DNA of 64,000 nt from Chitinophaga sp. YR573 (GCF_900110995.1 NZ_FOJF01000001.1:389199-453198), one strand, 5' to 3'; shown: positions 34,119-42,553, numbered from the stretch's first letter. Translations and numbers: made by a program. Notes: generated by a model not told the origin, from the sequence alone.

Positions 34119-34173
34119 ATGTTATGTCGTGTATACTACAATTTAGTTAAAATCTGTTATTAAGACAAGTATA

Positions 34174-34230
34174 AGTCCCCTATAACTCCCCCTTAAATAA
34201 GGTGGGCTTACAGGGGACTTATAGGGGACT
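34174..34230. repeat. Inverted repeat AGTCCCCTATAA ... TTATAGGGGACT
   Basis: Perfect 12-base arms at 34174-34185 and 34219-34230; the same AGGGGACTTAT-type word also occurs directly before the right arm. Lies upstream of the minus-strand gene at 34118 and downstream of the small gene at 34303. Could be a terminator-like hairpin or a protein site. Confidence 0.45.
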
Positions 34231-34302
34231 ATGAGAGGGCTAGTATGGGGCTAATACTACCTGATGAGTCGCTTGAAATACCCTAAATATCAGGGTAAAA
34301 CA

Positions 34303-34497
34303 TCAATACTTCAAAAAAGGCACTACTACTTCTTCCGGTATCCCTGTCACCAGGCAAAAATCCTGCATCGTCACAAACTCCTGTGGTGCTTTGCCCAGTT
34401 GCTTTTTTATCTTTTTTAAGAGCCGCCGCGCAGCCTGGTTTTCTTTGCCGGTGATGTTCTCTACGTCTTTCGCATAAATTACTACTCTATGTATCAT
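34303..34497 (-). CDS. Small conserved Bacteroidota protein, HTH-like
   Basis: A 64-residue protein starting MIHRVVIYAKDVENITGKEN, with AARRLLKKIKKQLGK and VTMQDFCLVTGIPEEVVVPF. The pattern of a short strand followed by two helical units, the second resembling a helix-turn-helix (MQDFCLVTGIPEEVV), recurs in small Bacteroidota proteins. The frame continues to a TTG three codons upstream; I prefer the ATG at 34497. Function unknown. Confidence 0.6.
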   Translation of the reverse strand: MIHRVVIYAKDVENITGKENQAARRLLKKIKKQLGKAPQEFVTMQDFCLVTGIPEEVVVPFLKY

Positions 34498-34611
34498 AAT
34501 GTTCAATATTGATCAAAAGTGATTAAATGTGATAGGGATGATCAGCACATTTTTTTCGTGTCATCCTCAGGTGTATTATTGTAAAAGGTTACTGCAGGAA
34601 CCGGGGTTTAA

Positions 34612-34639
34612 GTATAACGTACCTACGTAAACGTTATAC
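34612..34639 (+). promoter_or_regulatory. Inverted repeat GTATAACGT-N10-ACGTTATAC upstream of 34662
   Basis: Perfect 9-base arms at 34612-34620 and 34631-34639 with a TACGTA palindrome inside the spacer, ending 22 bases before the ATG at 34662. The position fits an operator of a dimeric regulator. Confidence 0.5.
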
Positions 34640-34661
34640 ACAAATTTACAAAATTTTAACC

Positions 34662-35414
34662 ATGGCTAAACAATTAGGAATAACAAAATTAGAGGGTACC
34701 ATAGGAGATATCACCTTCTATAAATCCCAGGATGGGATGATGGCCCGGCAAAAAACAACCGTCAGTGGTAATCGTTCAACAGATCCTGCGTTTGCCCGTG
34801 TAAGGGAAAATGCGCAGGAGTTTGGAAGGGCCGGTAAAGCAGGAAAGGTGCTAAGGGCAGCCTTTAGCAAATTCTTATCCAAAAGTGCAGATGGCAGAGT
34901 GATCAGCCGTTTAGTACAGGCTATTATGGACGTGCAGAAAACGGATATCACAAGTGCGCGTGGAGAACGTAATATCTGGAGTGGAGATGCCAGTCTGCTG
35001 AAGGGCTTTAACTTCAACATTAAAAGCCCGCTCAGTACTGTTTTATCAGAACAGTATACGACTGCGATCGACCGTGTAACGGGAGTGGCATCGGTTTCTA
35101 TTCCGGCTTACATTCCGCAGGATGCTATTAACGCACCCGCAGGTACTACTCACTTCAAACTGATAAGCGCTGCCTCCGCAGTAGATTTCTTAAATGAAAG
35201 TTATCAGTCAGTATCTGCAAGCAGTGCAGAAATAGCTTATGGCACACAACAGGAAGCCCTGTTAACGCTCACGCATAACCTGCCGGCAAATAGTGCAGAT
35301 CCACTATTTCTGGTGTTGGGAGTTGAATTTTATCAGGAGTTTAACGGTAGTTTATATCAGTTAAAGACAGGTAGTTTCAATGCCCTTACAATCATCGCTG
35401 TTGATGTAAATTAA
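34662..35414 (+). CDS. Bacteroidota conserved protein of unknown function, paralogue of 33330-34118
   Basis: A 250-residue protein beginning MAKQLGITKLEGTIGDITFY, KSQDGMMARQK, then FARVRENAQEFGRAGKAGKV. It shares the N-terminal GTIGDITFYK / RVREN signature with the divergent gene at 33330 and has the more family-typical sequence of the two. The second half alternates in a beta-rich manner. Preceded by a perfect inverted repeat. Recognised only as a widespread hypothetical Bacteroidota family, function unknown. Confidence 0.7.
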   Translation: MAKQLGITKLEGTIGDITFYKSQDGMMARQKTTVSGNRSTDPAFARVRENAQEFGRAGKAGKVLRAAFSKFLSKSADGRVISRLVQAIMDVQKTDITSARGERNIWSGDASLLKGFNFNIKSPLSTVLSEQYTTAIDRVTGVASVSIPAYIPQDAINAPAGTTHFKLISAASAVDFLNESYQSVSASSAEIAYGTQQEALLTLTHNLPANSADPLFLVLGVEFYQEFNGSLYQLKTGSFNALTIIAVDVN

Positions 35415-35593
35415 CAGCCGGGGGGATGTGTCATACATCCCCCTTCACTAAAATGGACAAAAGAAAAATTTGGTCAAAATATTATATAACATAAATTAGC
35501 TCCCATAAAAATTTACAAAAATGAAGATAGATTTTGCAAGGCCCTTAACAACCAGGACCGAAACCGTAATTTTTAATTGTAGAAAAGATAAGT

Positions 35594-36241
35594 ATGTCGT
35601 CATCAGTTACCACTCTGACCAGTATTGTTTACCACCTTTGCAATGTAGAAGAAGATAACCTTAGAGACAAGAAACAATACGAAGCTCAGAAAGCCGCGCT
35701 CTTAGCGGAAATCCACACTATCAGGGAAGCCATTGTAATAAACGCCCTTTCTATTGTTAACCAACAGAAATACAAGCAGTTTATTGCGCATAAATATCGT
35801 ACACTAACAGTACTTGAAAGTCTGTTAGAAGAGGCAATTTCTAAAAAAGAAAGCGAGTATTCTTTCACCACACAATTGATGAAGGAAGTTTTATCCCACA
35901 CCGGAGTACTTAATTACTTCGTACAATACCATTTTTCGCCAACACTGGATAGCCAGCCAGCTCCCAGCCAGCACATTACAACTATTGAAAAAATAAAGCT
36001 GGATGTCACGGCAGGAGGAATTGCAGTTCTTACAAAAGCGCTTATGAAAGCAGCGCTGAATATCACCCCTAAAGTTCAGGATGAAATCGTATCCTATATA
36101 GTTACGCATTTCAATTCCAGAAGAACGGATGATCTGGCAATTACAACTTTTAAGAAAAACTATCGTAATCCTGAACCCGCAGCTATTGAGGATGCAATCG
36201 GGTTTCTTACAAGGATGATCGATCATCTTAGAAATTTATAA
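35594..36241 (+). CDS. Hypothetical helical protein
   Basis: A 215-residue soluble, mainly helical protein (NLRDKKQYEAQKAALLAEIH, LESLLEEAISKKESEY) with no signal peptide or membrane segment. Family not recognised. It lies on the plus strand 179 bases after the previous gene and 36 bases before a 29-base palindrome. By position it may belong to the phage-like cassette that follows. Confidence 0.55.
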   Translation: MSSSVTTLTSIVYHLCNVEEDNLRDKKQYEAQKAALLAEIHTIREAIVINALSIVNQQKYKQFIAHKYRTLTVLESLLEEAISKKESEYSFTTQLMKEVLSHTGVLNYFVQYHFSPTLDSQPAPSQHITTIEKIKLDVTAGGIAVLTKALMKAALNITPKVQDEIVSYIVTHFNSRRTDDLAITTFKKNYRNPEPAAIEDAIGFLTRMIDHLRNL

Positions 36242-36276
36242 CTTTTTTTCTCTTCAACTTATTGATAATCAACAGG

Positions 36277-36305
36277 GGTGCAAAGGGGTCAGACCCCTTT
36301 GCACC
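36277..36305. repeat. 29-base perfect palindrome, REP-like
   Basis: Arms GGTGCAAAGGGGTC (36277-36290) and GACCCCTTTGCACC (36292-36305) around a single A; with a two-base bulge the pairing extends by six more bases. The GGGGTCAGACCCC core resembles the palindromes that accompany REP-associated transposases in many bacteria. Confidence 0.7.
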
Positions 36306-36354
36306 TGTTCTTGTATTCCTTATTTTTTTTGATTTGCATAAAAACATTCAAACT

Positions 36355-36504
36355 ATGCAAACAAACATCCCCCTGACTCAAAAAGAGCAACAACAAGTAA
36401 GGAAATTTATTTCTCCTCTCAAAAAGACAAACCTGCCAAACCGTAGAATACTACGCCCGCAGAATTATCAGCAAACTCTTAGAAGAAAAAAAACTAAACG
36501 ATGA
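36355..36504 (+). CDS. Small basic protein of the phage-like cassette
   Basis: A 49-residue, strongly basic protein (MQTNIPLTQKEQQQVRKFIS ... TLRRKKTKR) whose stop overlaps the start of the next gene by 4 bases (ATGA). The open frame extends 31 codons upstream through the palindrome, but the ATG at 36355 is the sensible start. Tight coupling to the next gene supports its reality. Confidence 0.5.
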   Translation: MQTNIPLTQKEQQQVRKFISPLKKTNLPNRRILRPQNYQQTLRRKKTKR

Positions 36505-37262
36505 ATTACATTCTTCACATGCAAAATTTCTACTACCTCGTAGAAAGAGATAGGCGTCTGAAACCCTTGCACATTACGTTGTACATCGCACTGTTCAACA
36601 CCTGGAACAAGTACCATTTTACGCCTGTATTCAGGATCTCGCGTGACTTACTCATGAACGGAAGTCGTATAGGCAACAAGAATACGTTTGCCAAAATGCT
36701 TAAACAACTGCATGAATTCGGTTACATCATCTATCAGCCGGAGTTGCACAAAGGGCATTACCCGAAAGTAACAGTCATCCGGTTAACTGATCATGAGATT
36801 GCAAAAAACCAGTTGGATCTTTTTCGGGAGAGTAGTACCAGTCCTGATACAGGGGGTAGTACTTCCACTGGTACAGGGGTAGTACCAGACGTGAAAAAGG
36901 TAGTACCAGATCTGCTCAAAACAGGTACCAATACTGGTACAGAAGCCGTACCAGAACTGGTACACTTAAAAAAACAATCTTATAAACAATGCAAAACAAT
37001 TGAGTGTGAGACACACGCACAAAAGTATCCAACCATGCAGGAAGTTTTAAGCTGGTTTGATAAAGAACATGCAAACACAGAAACGGCGCTCGGCTTTTTT
37101 TACCACTATTCAGCCAACGGGTGGATGATGGGTAGGCAACCCATCAGAAAATGGCAGGCAGCGGCCTCAAAATGGCTTTTAACAACAAAAAACAAATTCG
37201 GTAATGAACGACAAAATCCTCTCCACACAAAAAATAACAAAAACTATTCAAACCCCCTATGA
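36501..37262 (+). CDS. Replication-like winged-helix protein of phage-type cassette
   Basis: A 253-residue protein. Residues 10-95 have the plan of a winged-helix/primosomal replication domain (LKPLHITLYIALFNTWNKY, ISRDLLMNGSRIGNKNTFAK, LHEFGYIIYQPE). A Thr/Gly/Val/Pro linker with repeated GTG and VVPD words follows (about 112-152), then a small helical C-terminal domain (TMQEVLSWFDKEH, WMMGRQPIRKWQAAASKW) like those in DnaD/primosome-type Bacteroidota phage proteins. It overlaps the DnaC-like gene by 59 bases, again as in replication pairs. Function is inferred from this pairing. Confidence 0.65.
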   Translation: MNYILHMQNFYYLVERDRRLKPLHITLYIALFNTWNKYHFTPVFRISRDLLMNGSRIGNKNTFAKMLKQLHEFGYIIYQPELHKGHYPKVTVIRLTDHEIAKNQLDLFRESSTSPDTGGSTSTGTGVVPDVKKVVPDLLKTGTNTGTEAVPELVHLKKQSYKQCKTIECETHAQKYPTMQEVLSWFDKEHANTETALGFFYHYSANGWMMGRQPIRKWQAAASKWLLTTKNKFGNERQNPLHTKNNKNYSNPL

Positions 37263-37866
37263 CTATCATGCGATTTTACAACTCATAATAGCAAAGGGAA
37301 AAGAGCTGTTACATCCGGATTACAACATCGATGATATTGATCGGGCGCCAATCCTGAAACTGATCACCTACTTCCTTCAGGACGAAAACATGGCTGATCA
37401 TCTGGGTATAGACCTGTACAAAGGGCTGATCATCAATGGACCTGTCGGATGCGGAAAGACGGCTATCATGCGCATCATGCGGACACTGGTAACACCTCAT
37501 AACAGATTTCTCATCCGTTCCTGCAGAGAAGTCAGCCTGGAATTTATGAGAGAAGGTTATATGGTGATCAGTCGTTACAGCAAACAATGCTTTGATATCC
37601 ACTCAAGTGCTCCTCGTCCCAGTTGTTTTGATGACCTGGGACTGGAATCAGACGTAAACTATTTCGGTAACAGCATGAACGTAATGGCAGACATTCTCTT
37701 CCATCGTTACGATCTGTTCATGGAAGCACACATGATTACTTATCTCACCACAAACATGGATGGGGAAGAACTGGAAAAACGTTACGGCAACCGGCTGCGC
37801 AGCCGGTTACGGCAAATGTGCAACCTGATCGCTTTTTCTCCTGACAGTAAAGACAAAAGAAAATGA
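37204..37866 (+). CDS. DnaC-like AAA+ ATPase (helicase-loader type)
   Basis: A 220-residue ATPase with Walker A GPVGCGKT at 79-86, Walker B SCFDDLG around 136-142, a sensor-like LTTNMDGEEL and a terminal Arg-rich RLRSRLRQM. Size and motifs fit the DnaC/IstB-like loaders found in phages and mobile elements. It starts 59 bases inside the preceding replication-like gene, and its stop overlaps the following gene by 4 bases. Probable role: loading a replicative helicase, or an orphan loader retained by a degenerate element. Confidence 0.8.
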   Translation: MNDKILSTQKITKTIQTPYDYHAILQLIIAKGKELLHPDYNIDDIDRAPILKLITYFLQDENMADHLGIDLYKGLIINGPVGCGKTAIMRIMRTLVTPHNRFLIRSCREVSLEFMREGYMVISRYSKQCFDIHSSAPRPSCFDDLGLESDVNYFGNSMNVMADILFHRYDLFMEAHMITYLTTNMDGEELEKRYGNRLRSRLRQMCNLIAFSPDSKDKRK

Positions 37867-38468
37867 AAACACATATTACCATCATTCTTTTACTCACATT
37901 TTTCACTTTTATAACACTAAGAACATGTTTTCACAAACAGGAATATATCAACGTTACGCAAGACAGTGCGGTATACTGGAAGGACAAATACAATACGGAA
38001 CATATCAGCAAAATGGCCGGCAGCATACAAAAACCATCCGCTTTTTTAAACGCTGTAAAAAAGCAGGTGAAACAAGAGGATATCCGGGATATTACGACCG
38101 TCAGCTCCGCGACTACCGGGTTTATTTATCCTAAGGTAGACACCGTCTATCTGCCGGATTCTACCACCATATACAAATTTAGCTTTCATGACCAGTGGCT
38201 GAATCTTACCGGTGAAATAGGGAAAGAGTCTGTGATTAATTACCGGTTTACGGATTCGATTATCATCACTGCTTATCAGAAGCATAAAAAACCTTATGTA
38301 GATGCTTATAGTCTGAATCCAAATGTTCACTTAACAGGTATTACCGCGCTGAGGATGATAAACAGGCAACATTTTACAATCGGACCATACGCCGGTTACG
38401 GATGGAACGGAAAAGCGTTTACGCCTTCTGTAGGGATTTCATTACAATATTCATTTATAAAATTCTGA
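37863..38468 (+). CDS. Membrane-anchored protein, DUF6808-like
   Basis: A 201-residue protein with a single N-terminal membrane anchor (HITIILLLTFFTFITLRTCF), a helical segment (YWKDKYNTEHISKMAGSIQ) and a beta-rich C-terminal half with VDTVYLPDSTTIYKFSF and GITALRMINRQHFTIGPYAG ending SLQYSFIKF. Proteins of this plan sit next to amidase genes in Bacteroidota phage-like clusters, where a spanin-like or envelope role is conceivable. The DUF assignment is tentative. Confidence 0.6.
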   Translation: MKTHITIILLLTFFTFITLRTCFHKQEYINVTQDSAVYWKDKYNTEHISKMAGSIQKPSAFLNAVKKQVKQEDIRDITTVSSATTGFIYPKVDTVYLPDSTTIYKFSFHDQWLNLTGEIGKESVINYRFTDSIIITAYQKHKKPYVDAYSLNPNVHLTGITALRMINRQHFTIGPYAGYGWNGKAFTPSVGISLQYSFIKF

Positions 38469-38470
38469 TT

Positions 38471-38887
38471 ATGCGAAACATAAAATACATCGTTATCCAC
38501 TGTACGGCAACATCGCCTTTAACACCAGTTGCCGCTATACAGAACTATTGGAGAACACAGTTGCACTGGAAGAATCCGGGATACCACTATATTTTACCTA
38601 TAGATGGGACGGTTCAGCGATTACTGGATGAGGAGTTGATTGCGAATGGTGTTAAGGGGTATAATGATGTGTGTATTCATGTTAGTTATATTGGTGGAGT
38701 TGATGAGGATAATAATCCTCGGGATACACGGACGCTTGAGCAAAAGACTGCCATGTATTATATGGTTTGTTTACTGAGAGAAAAGTATCCCGCGGCTGTT
38801 ATTCAGGGGCACAGGGATTTTCCGAATGTACATAAGGCGTGTCCGTCGTTTAATGTGAAGGATTGGCTGAAGGAATTTATACCGTAA
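38471..38887 (+). CDS. N-acetylmuramoyl-L-alanine amidase (Amidase_2 type)
   Basis: A 138-residue peptidoglycan amidase. The T7-lysozyme/PGRP signature is complete: IVIHCTAT with zinc His10, GYHYILPIDGTVQRL, VCIHVSYIGG, the second zinc site in IQGHRDF and the Cys/Pro-rich KACPSFNV at the end. No signal peptide, as in phage endolysins. The frame is open 23 codons upstream inside the preceding gene; the ATG at 38471, two bases after that gene's stop, is clearly right. Last gene of the cassette. Confidence 0.92.
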   Translation: MRNIKYIVIHCTATSPLTPVAAIQNYWRTQLHWKNPGYHYILPIDGTVQRLLDEELIANGVKGYNDVCIHVSYIGGVDEDNNPRDTRTLEQKTAMYYMVCLLREKYPAAVIQGHRDFPNVHKACPSFNVKDWLKEFIP

Positions 38888-38946
38888 TTATCAGAAGGGT
38901 ATTATCATAAGAAAGGAATTATAACAGACTGGCTTTAGCTTAAAGA

Positions 38947-38979
38947 GAAGAAGCCGTCATAAATATAGACGGCTTCTTC
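38947..38979. terminator. Bidirectional terminator between convergent genes
   Basis: Perfect 12-bp stem GAAGAAGCCGTC/GACGGCTTCTTC with a 9-base loop, 59 bases after the amidase gene and 20 bases beyond the stop of the convergent cytochrome-like gene. Confidence 0.75.
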
Positions 38980-38999
38980 CCCTTTTATTCAAAAGATGA

Positions 39000-40910
39000 T
39001 TACTTCAGAGAATTAATCCACGCCGCTATTTTCAGGGCATCATTACGAGGCACCTGTGGCATTGGCGGCATTTCAGTAGCATAATCAGGCCAGTTCTGAG
39101 GCTTTGGATTTGCCAGCAGTTTCAGGATCTGTTCGTTAGTGTAATGGCGCTTAGCCACATCAGAATAGGCAGGGCCTATCTGACGCTTATTAGGAGCGTG
39201 ACATGCCAGACAAGTATACTTCGCCAGTAAAGGCTTTACTTCTTCAAATTTAGGCACTTTAGCCACTGCTGATTTAGTAGTAGTAGTAGCAGTAGCAGGT
39301 GCAGCCTTTGCCTTAGAAGAATTGAACGTACTCGCTTTGCTTAATGGCAGTTTATCACCCTGCGGGATATGATGTAAAGTGTAGAATCCGGTAGGATGCA
39401 CCAGTGAATAAGAATGGTCCTTTGCACGCACACCTTCCAGTGTGATATTATGCACATAATCCAGGCGTAAGCTGTCTACTATAATACGGGCTTTAAGACC
39501 GTCTTCAGAGACTTTAACACCTTTGACAGGGCAGGTAATATTGTTTACCGGAGGACTGCCATATACAGAGTGATACTTGTAAGTAAAACTCTCCACGGAA
39601 TAAGAAGCCAGATCTTCTGCTGATTTCTTATCTACAGGTAAAGTGAATTCTATTTCGAAACCATCAGGCATTGCTTTGATTGTACGCATCTCAAACGGCA
39701 TCTTCTCATTCCATACCAAACGCTGTAAACCTTCATTGGCATCTCCTGCAGAACCCCATCCCCTGTTGGTCTCCCCTACAAAAAGAGTAGAACCGTCTTT
39801 GGCCCAGGCCATCCTCAATACCCCCGACTGAAACCCAGCACGGAAATCAAAAGAAACACCCTGGTATTCACCATCCACTTTCTCCATCACCACACGCATG
39901 ATCTTACTCTGACCCTGGTCACCAATTAAAATCTGTCCGCCGAAAGGACCAAAACTTCCTTCAGGGATCATGATCGCTTCCGAGTTGGAAACACCCTGTA
40001 TACCATGTGGTAAAATAACTGCCGGTAAACGTAAAGAAGGGATCTTCTTTTTAACATCTGCCAGCGTTACGAACTTTTCATTTACGATGTTCTCCGGTTT
40101 GAGATAATGACCATCAGCACCTTTCTCACGACGATCCTTCACCAGTGAATGAAACTCCGCATCGGATAATTTCACCGGAGAATTTGGCTCCTGAGACCAG
40201 CGTAAACCTGCCGGATGACCAATAAAGTCACCTTTATCTATCTTCCAGAGACCACCGGAACCAACCCAGTCGCCCTGATTTTCAGTATAGAACAGTTCTC
40301 CGTTCAGCATACTGATACCACAGGGAGAACGGAAACCTGTTGCATAAGGCTCCATACGTCCATCTTCCCAGATATGCATCATCCATCCGCGCCATGGCAC
40401 CTTGCTTTCACCACGCCACCATTCCTGATCGCCGAAAGCAACGTTGCCGGATACAAAGAAAGAACCATCCGGTGCAATCTTGGGACCGAAGCTATATTCA
40501 TGATAATGACCAGAAAGCGGCCATGCGTAAACAGTTTCATAGACGTCTGCTTTACCGTCCATATTGGTATCTACCAGTTTGGTGAGTTCCCCGCGCTGTG
40601 CGCAGTAGAATGCACCATCTTTCCATACCAGTCCCAGGATCTCATGCAGACCAGAAGCGAATTTGCGGAAATAAGGTTTGCGGCTGGTGGGGTTTTCTAC
40701 CACGTACACATCTCCGCGACGTGTAGAAATACCCAGATCACCATTAGGCAATACCGTTAGGCCACCTACTTCCAGCAGGGTACCTTCCGGAGAAGTCACT
40801 TTCATGATCTTAAAGAAGTCTTCTTCCTTAGGCGTTTCCTGGGCATGCAGTGTTGTTGCGGCAGCTGTAAGCAACAGCGAGTACAATAATGCCTTATAAA
40901 TATTTTTCAT
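39000..40910 (-). CDS. Periplasmic beta-propeller protein with C-terminal cytochrome c domain
   Basis: A 636-residue exported protein with signal peptide MKNIYKALLYSLLLTAAATT and cleavage near HAQE. Residues 40-400 form a glucose/sorbosone-dehydrogenase-like propeller (GGLTVLPNGDLGISTRRGDV, FASGLHEILGLVWKDGAFY, YTENQGDWVGSGGLWKIDKG). An Ala/Thr/Lys linker leads to a cytochrome c domain with haem motif CLACH and a distal Met region (ATEMPPMPQVP). Such proteins are encoded beside DUF1080 genes in carbohydrate loci, here 17 bases downstream of one. Probably oxidises a sugar and passes electrons to haem; the substrate is unknown. Confidence 0.85.
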   Translation of the reverse strand: MKNIYKALLYSLLLTAAATTLHAQETPKEEDFFKIMKVTSPEGTLLEVGGLTVLPNGDLGISTRRGDVYVVENPTSRKPYFRKFASGLHEILGLVWKDGAFYCAQRGELTKLVDTNMDGKADVYETVYAWPLSGHYHEYSFGPKIAPDGSFFVSGNVAFGDQEWWRGESKVPWRGWMMHIWEDGRMEPYATGFRSPCGISMLNGELFYTENQGDWVGSGGLWKIDKGDFIGHPAGLRWSQEPNSPVKLSDAEFHSLVKDRREKGADGHYLKPENIVNEKFVTLADVKKKIPSLRLPAVILPHGIQGVSNSEAIMIPEGSFGPFGGQILIGDQGQSKIMRVVMEKVDGEYQGVSFDFRAGFQSGVLRMAWAKDGSTLFVGETNRGWGSAGDANEGLQRLVWNEKMPFEMRTIKAMPDGFEIEFTLPVDKKSAEDLASYSVESFTYKYHSVYGSPPVNNITCPVKGVKVSEDGLKARIIVDSLRLDYVHNITLEGVRAKDHSYSLVHPTGFYTLHHIPQGDKLPLSKASTFNSSKAKAAPATATTTTKSAVAKVPKFEEVKPLLAKYTCLACHAPNKRQIGPAYSDVAKRHYTNEQILKLLANPKPQNWPDYATEMPPMPQVPRNDALKIAAWINSLK

Positions 40911-40927
40911 TTGCAATAGTCAAAAGA

Positions 40928-42367
40928 TTAGAAAAGGATGGAATAACTCAGTTTACTGCGTACCGGAATAATCAGCTCTTTCAGGCCATCAGCATCGCGG
41001 ATGACAGGCTTTTCTCCACCGGCATCTTCCAGTTGCAGGTAATATGATTTTCCATCGATGATATACATATCCTTTGAAAGCGCTTCTATCGTACGGCCCT
41101 GTGCCAGCTTCGCATACAAACCATCTACCGGAGCAGCTACAGTGAGTTCGCGATGTACACCATGACCTTCTGATATTACACGTACCGCATCTGTAACTGC
41201 AGCGCCATACAGGAAGTATTTAAAAGTGGGACGGTCTTTATCATCCAGCACATATCCTTTAGGACGGTAACCTGTACCAGTGGTATCGGATAACCAGGCC
41301 GCTTCAGCAGAAGACAGCTTAGCCAGCGTAAAAGCAGGTGTACCCAGGTACTGCACCATACCACGAGGACGGGAGCATCCATTGCCCCTGTCGTGCCACA
41401 TAGAAGTAGCATCCAGGAAACCACCACGCCATACCTGTACCAGCATCCCCCTGTCCATATCATAGGTGTAATGCACGTTTTCAGGGCTACCTACAGAAAC
41501 AGCATGCACGATACGGGTGCCGGGAACATCCATAAAGCTGCGCAGAATGGTATTTACTGGCGCGTCTACCAGGATAGGATCTGTTTCATCACGACGGTTG
41601 GCATCTCTTTGTTTGCGGGGCTGATCTGCTTTAGTGATACTGATATTGCGGAAAGCAACAGCACCATGATCTCCCTGTAAACGTAAAGGCCCCAGCGCTT
41701 TTTCTTCACTGGCAGAACCACGGGTAGGTCCCAGCAGTTCTACGTCTTCGTGAATAGTAACGCCATTCAGTTCCACCAGCAGCATTCTTGCATTTTCTGT
41801 TTTGTGACCAGCGGCATCGAAGCGGGGCGCCTGAAAAGAAATTTTCATATGCTGCCAGAGACCGGGCGCACGGCTTACATTGTAACGGGGAGCATGTCCG
41901 TCGTATCCCTGCTGACCGGCAGGACGACTATCATCCCAGCGTTCGTAGATACCACCGTTATCACCGGATTTAGGGGTAGTAACGGACCAGCTGTCCAACA
42001 GCTGGATTTCGTATCTGCCTTGCAGATAAATACCGGAATTAGCGCCTGGCGCCATCATATAATCCAGTTCAATGTCTACGTCTCCGTATTCAGCATTTGA
42101 GAAGAGATCCTGACCAGGGTGTGTTTTATCCGGAACATTCAGCAATACACCTGTACCGGTGCCGGCTTGCAGCACATCGGGTTTTTCTAAATTTGCGATA
42201 GCATCACCTGCTATACTCCAGCTCTTTCCCGGATCATGAAATGAGGAAAGGTCCTGCAGAGGAACTGACTGGCCCGCAGCAGGATTGACAACAGCCATTC
42301 CCATGCCACAGAGGCACAGGAAGCCCATCAAAGACCGGCTTGCATGATTTTTCGATCTAAGTACCAT
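40928..42367 (-). CDS. DUF1080 (3-keto-disaccharide hydrolase fold) protein with extra C-terminal domain
   Basis: A 479-residue exported protein; the N-terminus MVLRSKNHASRSLMGFLCLC with GMGMAVVNPAAGQ looks like a signal peptide. Residues 35-245 are a DUF1080/concanavalin-like domain (DVDIELDYMMAPGANSGIYL, RYEIQLLDSW, LLVELNGVTIHEDVELLGPT, GPLRLQGDHGAVAFRNI). Residues 270-479 are a beta-rich domain I cannot name. Transcribed with the cytochrome/propeller gene. DUF1080 proteins include 3-keto-glycoside hydrolases, so the pair may process oxidised sugars. Confidence 0.85.
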   Translation of the reverse strand: MVLRSKNHASRSLMGFLCLCGMGMAVVNPAAGQSVPLQDLSSFHDPGKSWSIAGDAIANLEKPDVLQAGTGTGVLLNVPDKTHPGQDLFSNAEYGDVDIELDYMMAPGANSGIYLQGRYEIQLLDSWSVTTPKSGDNGGIYERWDDSRPAGQQGYDGHAPRYNVSRAPGLWQHMKISFQAPRFDAAGHKTENARMLLVELNGVTIHEDVELLGPTRGSASEEKALGPLRLQGDHGAVAFRNISITKADQPRKQRDANRRDETDPILVDAPVNTILRSFMDVPGTRIVHAVSVGSPENVHYTYDMDRGMLVQVWRGGFLDATSMWHDRGNGCSRPRGMVQYLGTPAFTLAKLSSAEAAWLSDTTGTGYRPKGYVLDDKDRPTFKYFLYGAAVTDAVRVISEGHGVHRELTVAAPVDGLYAKLAQGRTIEALSKDMYIIDGKSYYLQLEDAGGEKPVIRDADGLKELIIPVRSKLSYSILF

Positions 42368-42553
42368 AACGTTAAAATGAGTTAAGCCAAAAGAAAAAAT
42401 GAAAAGTTGAGACCTTCTGACGAGTGCTAATATATAAATAGTTTATTGGCAACGCAAGAAATTGGTGCAGAAAAAAGGATGAACGGGAAAAACAATTTTA
42501 AATGGAATGTTAATACAGTCAAGGATTCCAGGGCGGAACACCTATAAGCAGTG

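Noticed and set aside
35521-35658. 45-codon plus-strand frame overlapping the start of 35594-36241
   Set aside because: It would overlap the N-terminus of a longer helical protein in another frame and ends in a run of Arg codons; likely chance.
33330-38887. Complete prophage
   Set aside because: Only replication-like and lysis-like genes are present; no terminase, portal, capsid, tail or integrase was recognised.
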